Shown here in pieces: positions 6,517 through 9,664 of a stretch of DNA of 9,664 bases (positions are counted from its first letter, which is position 1; each line of letters starts with the position of its first letter). The notes beneath the pieces were generated by a model that was not told where the DNA came from, did no database searches, and saw only the letters and a program-made list of their open reading frames with translations. The translations under genes and the position numbers were made by a program. This DNA is from an uncultured Saprospirales bacterium. GTDB lineage: Bacteria; Bacteroidota; Bacteroidia; Chitinophagales; JADIYW01. Where the stretch lies: the NCBI GenBank assembly GCA_938008535.1, contig CALLKF010000158.1:1-9664 (forward strand). Reading direction: 5' to 3'.

Positions 6517-7662
6517 TTGTCGCCAATTTGCACCTAATGGCATTTGTGGTAAATACTGTGGCTGAATTGGTTGGTCTACTATCTCTGGTTGCACTATTAC
6601 TCCACCTACTGGCATCTTATCTTCCATTTCATATTTAGCTGCTAGCTTTGGGTAATTGGTAGCAAATACTTTTTTCTCTGCTGGTGACATTGACGCATAT
6701 CTTGCTTTATAGCCACTCATAATATTTTTTGTGCCTTGCAAAATTGGCGCATTTGCAACACCATTATTTAATGCACCCATTACATTTGTCATACCTGTAT
6801 TAGTAAGGTCGGCTGCGTATTTTCTTGCACCAACAAATTCAGGATAGTCAATTTTATTAAATTCATTCAATCTGTCTTCATACAAATCTCTATCCTCGCT
6901 CATTTTATCGTTTATAAGACTTCCTAACTGTGCGCGGTTTTTATAAAGGTCTGCTTGTGAGTCTGACGCTAGTTTTCTTACTGCATCATTTGACTTCATG
7001 TAATTGTTTTGTGCGTTTTGCGAGTAAGCTGTTATATCGCCACCACTACCTACTCTTGCCATTTCATTAGCTAATTCTCTATTGGTAGTCATTGCGCGTA
7101 TTGCTTCCTCTTTTATTTTAGGATCAACTACTTCACTATTCACACTTGCCTTTGCAAGCATTGTAGCTAATTGTTGGTTTGGCAATAATTGTTCTACACG
7201 TTTAGGTGGTTTTAACTTTTTAGATAAATTATTACCTTTTATTAATTGACCTAATCCATAAGCACCACCAGCAATAGTTGGTATCATATCTGCAATACCT
7301 CTATTTCTTAGCATTTTTGTATCAGCAAGGTCTTTGCCAAGTGTTTTTGCTTCGTATTCTGCTCTTGCTTTATTTAAAGCGTCGGTTACTGCTGAATTAT
7401 TTGATGTTTTTTTTAGATTACTTAAATCTGGAATATTTGATGTTCCTTTTATTTTTTGTGTTCCAATAGGTATTAATTTCTGTGATTCAGAATACTTATC
7501 GCCATATTTATCCCAAAGCGCCTTAGTTTTTGCACCAAACTTACCATCTACACCATTACCATAAACGCCATAAACACCTAAGTCTACTGTATCGCCATAG
7601 GTATCTTTTAGCCATTGTTGAAACGCTAAAACGTTGTTATATATATTAGTTTTTTTCTGCAT
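6511..7662 (-). CDS. Putative virion protein with N-terminal peptidoglycan-binding-like segment
   Basis: This is a 383-residue protein from the ATG at 7662. A GTG at 7689 would add nine residues but would deepen the overlap with the upstream gene from 17 to 44 bp. Residues ~8-55 resemble a PG_binding_1 domain: a first helix VLAFQQWLKDTYG, then NGVDGKFGAKTKALWDKYG with the family's 'vDGkfGxxT' core. Residues ~122-141 (IADMIPTIAGGAYGLGQLI) are hydrophobic and Gly-rich, like a membrane-interacting helix. The remainder is long, Ala/Asn-rich and helical, and it ends in a Pro/Gln-rich tail (VQPEIVDQPIQPQYLPQMP). This fits an internal or injected virion protein that contacts the cell wall during genome entry. 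I see no lytic catalytic domain, so it would bind rather than cut peptidoglycan. The alternative is a tail or neck structural protein. Confidence 0.72.
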   Translation of the reverse strand: MQKKTNIYNNVLAFQQWLKDTYGDTVDLGVYGVYGNGVDGKFGAKTKALWDKYGDKYSESQKLIPIGTQKIKGTSNIPDLSNLKKTSNNSAVTDALNKARAEYEAKTLGKDLADTKMLRNRGIADMIPTIAGGAYGLGQLIKGNNLSKKLKPPKRVEQLLPNQQLATMLAKASVNSEVVDPKIKEEAIRAMTTNRELANEMARVGSGGDITAYSQNAQNNYMKSNDAVRKLASDSQADLYKNRAQLGSLINDKMSEDRDLYEDRLNEFNKIDYPEFVGARKYAADLTNTGMTNVMGALNNGVANAPILQGTKNIMSGYKARYASMSPAEKKVFATNYPKLAAKYEMEDKMPVGGVIVQPEIVDQPIQPQYLPQMPLGANWRQY

Positions 7663-8077
7663 TGTGTTTGAAATTTGTAAGTATCTCACTAAATTCGCTT
7701 AGTATTTCGCTGAATTTGTGTACAAAAACTTCGTCAGGAGTTTCTACACCTAAGAAATCAGCACACATGTTTCTTGCAACTACTTTCTTATCTTCTGCTT
7801 TCATGTACATAATTGCAGGACCCCAAGTCTTTAATGCATCACGTTCATTGCTATAATCCAATAAACCAGCTTCATCTACTGGTATTTGTATTTGACTTCT
7901 TATAAAATCCTCTGTTGGTAAGAAATATTTCATTCGTTTCAACTCTTTTAAAAGTTTCTCTTTAAAAGGAAATGTGATAATGCCTAATGAAGCAATTTCT
8001 TCACCTTGTTTTTTGAACACCCATTTGTTTCCTTTTTTTACTACCTCTGCAGGATTTAAACTTAAAGTCTTTGCCAT
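7646..8077 (-). CDS. Small hypothetical protein of the internal-virion cluster
   Basis: I do not recognise this 143-residue protein. It is predicted to be mostly helical. Residues 38-62 are basic and amphipathic (FKEKLLKELKRMKYFL). Residues 84-110 contain TWGPAIMYMKAED followed by a helix, and the C-terminus carries a short duplicated pattern (FSEILSE/FSEILTN, 122-135) that may form a small coiled coil. It lies 2 bp after the Gly-rich gene and overlaps the following gene, so it is clearly part of the same operon. It could be a minor virion protein or an assembly chaperone for its neighbours, but nothing in the sequence decides this. Confidence 0.75.
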   Translation of the reverse strand: MAKTLSLNPAEVVKKGNKWVFKKQGEEIASLGIITFPFKEKLLKELKRMKYFLPTEDFIRSQIQIPVDEAGLLDYSNERDALKTWGPAIMYMKAEDKKVVARNMCADFLGVETPDEVFVHKFSEILSEFSEILTNFKHNAEKN

Positions 8078-8079
8078 AA

Positions 8080-8838
8080 TTACTGATTTATCATTCCTTT
8101 ATAGAAATCTGATGATTTTAAAAAATTATTTTCTTGTATTTTTTTTAACTGATAGTCTTTCAGTTTATTCATTCTGTCTTGCTCTGGATTGTCGATTACT
8201 GCTTTTGGTTTTAGGAATGTTAAAAAAGGAGCTGTTAATAACCCTAACCCTGCTAATGCCTTTTGCCCTTTTGAATAGTTTGGGTTTTTCCAAACTTCTG
8301 CAGCCCTACCTAGTGGGTCAACAAAACTTTGTACAATATTCCCACCTTTTTCACCACCTATCTGTCCACCAATACCCTCTGCTGCATTAGCCATTCCTTT
8401 AAAAGCACCTACGATTGGAACGCTATTTAATGGTGCTTTTGCTTTGTCAATTGACGCTTGTGTTTGGTCGTCAATAGAGTTGTTTTCACTCACAAACCCA
8501 CCGCCACCGCCACCGCCTCCGCCACCACTAAACATTGACATAAAACCACCACCTTTACCACTATCTGATTGTCCTACTTGTGGAGTTGACACCGAAGCCA
8601 TTTGCATATTTTGGTTGCTTAATGCAGACGTATTCATGTTTGGAGTACCAATTGCACGACTAGAAGCTGATGGTATATTAGACGGTATTTTAGTATTTGC
8701 CTTTAATGGCATATTCATCTTATTATTCGATGCTGTCATTGGATAATTGCCAAATCCATTACTGGTTGGTGCCATTTTTCCACTCCTAGATAATAGGAAT
8801 TGAAATATGTCATTATTATTATCAAACTCGAATGCCAT
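8080..8838 (-). CDS. Gly-rich low-complexity putative internal virion/ejection protein
   Basis: This is a 252-residue protein. Residues 1-100 are Asn/Ser/Met/Pro-rich and probably disordered (NNDIFQFLLSRSG, then many NM/SN repeats). Residues 105-114 are ten consecutive glycines after GGGFMSMFS. Residues 138-165 (SVPIVGAFKGMANAAEGIGGQIGG, split: SVPIVGAFKGMA and NAAEGIGGQIGG) and 190-213 (GQKALAGLGLLTAPFLTFL) are amphipathic or hydrophobic helices. The C-terminus is a charged helix (DRMNKLKDYQLKKIQENNFL). Disorder followed by Gly/Ala-rich membrane-active helices is typical of phage ejection or DNA-pilot proteins, but this is analogy and not a family match. It is the first gene of the minus-strand block, 69 bp from the divergent plus-strand gene, and has a promoter-like element directly upstream. 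Confidence 0.75.
   Translation of the reverse strand: MAFEFDNNNDIFQFLLSRSGKMAPTSNGFGNYPMTASNNKMNMPLKANTKIPSNIPSASSRAIGTPNMNTSALSNQNMQMASVSTPQVGQSDSGKGGGFMSMFSGGGGGGGGGGFVSENNSIDDQTQASIDKAKAPLNSVPIVGAFKGMANAAEGIGGQIGGEKGGNIVQSFVDPLGRAAEVWKNPNYSKGQKALAGLGLLTAPFLTFLKPKAVIDNPEQDRMNKLKDYQLKKIQENNFLKSSDFYKGMINQ
8497..8526 (-). repeat. Poly-glycine codon tract
   Basis: Ten consecutive glycine codons, mostly alternating GGT and GGC, form a GC-rich island in an otherwise AT-rich gene. The 6-bp unit (CCGCCA on the plus strand) repeats imperfectly, so the tract could change length by slippage in steps that keep the reading frame. It joins the disordered N-terminal part to the helical C-terminal part of the protein. 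Confidence 0.85.
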
Positions 8839-8842
8839 ATTG

Positions 8843-8884
8843 TAAAACTATATAATTGCATTTGCACCTAAATTTTACCTAATA
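8843..8884 (-). promoter_or_regulatory. Promoter-like element P1: TTAGGT direct repeat plus -7-like box
   Basis: On the minus strand the 19-mer TATTAGGTAAAATTTAGGT (8884-8866) holds two TTAGGT boxes with an 11-bp period. After 15 bp comes TAGTTTTA (8850-8843), one mismatch from TAnnTTTG, and after 4 more bp the ATG at 8838. Sequence (17/19) and spacing match the element upstream of 6469. It probably drives the whole minus-strand block. The very short gap from -7 box to ATG suggests a transcript that starts at or next to the start codon. Confidence 0.62.
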
Positions 8885-8890
8885 ACCTTG
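8861..8890 (+). promoter_or_regulatory. Possible divergent promoter for the plus-strand gene
   Basis: TTTG at 8861-8864 and TAACCTTG at 8883-8890 (one mismatch from TAnnTTTG) are separated by 18 bp. This is within the range reported for Flavobacterium promoters and close to the Bacteroides spacing. The gene's ATG lies 17 bp further on. The candidate overlaps the TTAGGT direct repeat of the opposing promoter almost completely, so one bound factor could control both directions. The evidence is a motif match only. Confidence 0.4.
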
Positions 8891-8907
8891 TTTATTAAAT
8901 TGTGCCT

Positions 8908-9664
8908 ATGATTTACACAGGTATTGGCGATAATTTAGCGGAAATACAATACAGGGAAGACCCTTTAGCTAAGGAAATAAAACCTGATTACAATAAACTA
9001 TCTATGTCCGCATGGGGTATGCCTCAATTAAACGACTTAGAACAGTTTAATCCAAAAATGGAAGATAAAGCCGATACTATACCTGATGCTTATAGTGAAT
9101 ATGTAAAGAATTTCAACGATTTAAAATCAACTGCACAGCAATTCTTAAAACTAGGAAAAGATATTACAAAACCGAGTTTAGAACCTGATGTTAACGCAGC
9201 GCATTTGGAATGGTTGAAAATGTACAACGATAATATCAAATTAGGCAAAGAACTTTCCCAATCAAGAGTTTATCGTGATAAATACGAGAATAATTATTTA
9301 GGAAAAGCTGGCACATGGACTAATCCAATAGGAAACGAGGTTATAAAAGGATTAGACCAATATGCTTATTCGCCTGAAACTAAATCATTAGAAGATTTAA
9401 TTCGCACACGCGCATCACGTCGTGAAATGTTTATGATTAATAAAGACGTTCAGTCTGCATTAAAAGAAAATGAAGATGTTGATAGTAATTTTATTAGTAA
9501 GACAGTTAAATTTGAAAAGAAAGAATTTAATGGAACTCAATATTTCAAACCTAAAGAAGAACTTGAAATTGGAAAGATATATACAGTAGCTGATCTATTA
9601 AAAAGAAGCATAGTTTACTCTGATAATGAATCAGCTATTCTACTATATAAGATACTTGGCGATT
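8908..9664 (+). CDS. Partial gene: unknown N-terminus joined to serine-hydrolase (SDN-box) segment
   Basis: The frame is open from ATG 8908 to the window edge (252 codons seen, no stop). An in-frame TAA at 8896 limits the start. Residues 1-170 are an unrecognised, Lys/Asp/Asn-rich, mainly helical protein (SAWGMPQLNDLEQFNPKM, HLEWLKMYNDNIKLGKEL). They resemble the style of the phage proteins across the divergent junction. Residues ~174-252 look different: a segment GKIYTVADLLKR (222-233), then IVYSDNESAILLYKILGD (235-252). This matches the class A beta-lactamase-like serine hydrolase pattern 'G.sYTv.dLl..miv.SDN.A...Ll..lG', with Ser238-Asp239-Asn240 as the SDN box. The nucleophile motif SxxK should lie about 60 residues earlier. 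The nearest candidate, ASRREMFMI at 169-177, has Glu where Lys is expected. The downstream KTG box would be beyond the window. It may be a real fusion, a degenerate domain or an assembly join near 9410-9440. Confidence 0.72.
   Translation, partial: MIYTGIGDNLAEIQYREDPLAKEIKPDYNKLSMSAWGMPQLNDLEQFNPKMEDKADTIPDAYSEYVKNFNDLKSTAQQFLKLGKDITKPSLEPDVNAAHLEWLKMYNDNIKLGKELSQSRVYRDKYENNYLGKAGTWTNPIGNEVIKGLDQYAYSPETKSLEDLIRTRASRREMFMINKDVQSALKENEDVDSNFISKTVKFEKKEFNGTQYFKPKEELEIGKIYTVADLLKRSIVYSDNESAILLYKILGD

Noticed and set aside
6526..6537. A 12-bp match (ATTTGCACCTAA) to 8860-8871
   Set aside because: It includes one extra TTAGGT box but lies inside the end of a coding region and lacks the second box at 11 bp. 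It is noted as a possible accessory site, not a separate element.
7974..8390. A 138-codon plus-strand open frame
   Set aside because: It is antisense to two well-packed minus-strand genes, its composition is typical of a shadow frame, and no start context is visible.

Overview
The window is AT-rich and almost fully coding. It looks like the structural (late) region of a tailed dsDNA phage or prophage that infects a member of the Bacteroidota. Three things suggest that host. Start codons have A-rich leaders and no Shine-Dalgarno motif. Several starts are preceded by a TAnnTTTG-type -7 box, the form used by the Bacteroidota primary sigma factor. The fiber-like protein has a signal peptide ending in ISAQ, which is common in Flavobacteriia. 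I recognise no terminase, portal, integrase, replication gene, tRNA or CRISPR array, so neither the phage family nor its lifestyle can be fixed from this window.

Layout: from 8838 down to 58 every gene is on the minus strand. In transcription order these are a Gly-rich, low-complexity putative internal virion protein (8080-8838), a small unknown protein (7646-8077), a large helical protein with an N-terminal peptidoglycan-binding-like segment (6511-7662), a small charged protein (6155-6469), an acidic coiled-coil protein that fits a capsid scaffold (5103-6152), and the likely major capsid protein (3755-5074). A perfect 14-bp hairpin terminator follows the capsid gene. Beyond it lies a tightly packed group of five genes (2925-3680, 2653-2925, 2142-2672, 1877-2140, 657-1871) that ends in a secreted-looking fiber or adhesin. 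A free-standing NUMOD/HNH homing endonuclease gene (58-606) comes last.

From 8908 a divergent plus-strand gene runs off the right edge. Its first ~170 residues are unrecognised. Its last ~75 residues look like the central part of a class A beta-lactamase-type serine hydrolase, including the SDN box, but I see no SxxK nucleophile motif upstream. It could be a fusion, a degenerate domain or an assembly chimera.

The best candidate for something undescribed is regulatory. A 19-bp element built from two TTAGGT boxes 11 bp apart occurs upstream of the first gene of the minus-strand block and again upstream of the gene leading into scaffold and capsid. In both copies it lies exactly 15 bp from a -7-like box, which itself lies 4-5 bp from the ATG. 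This suggests a phage-specific promoter class, possibly giving leaderless transcripts. Together the genes appear to make the head (scaffold, capsid), injected or internal proteins, and host-contact proteins.
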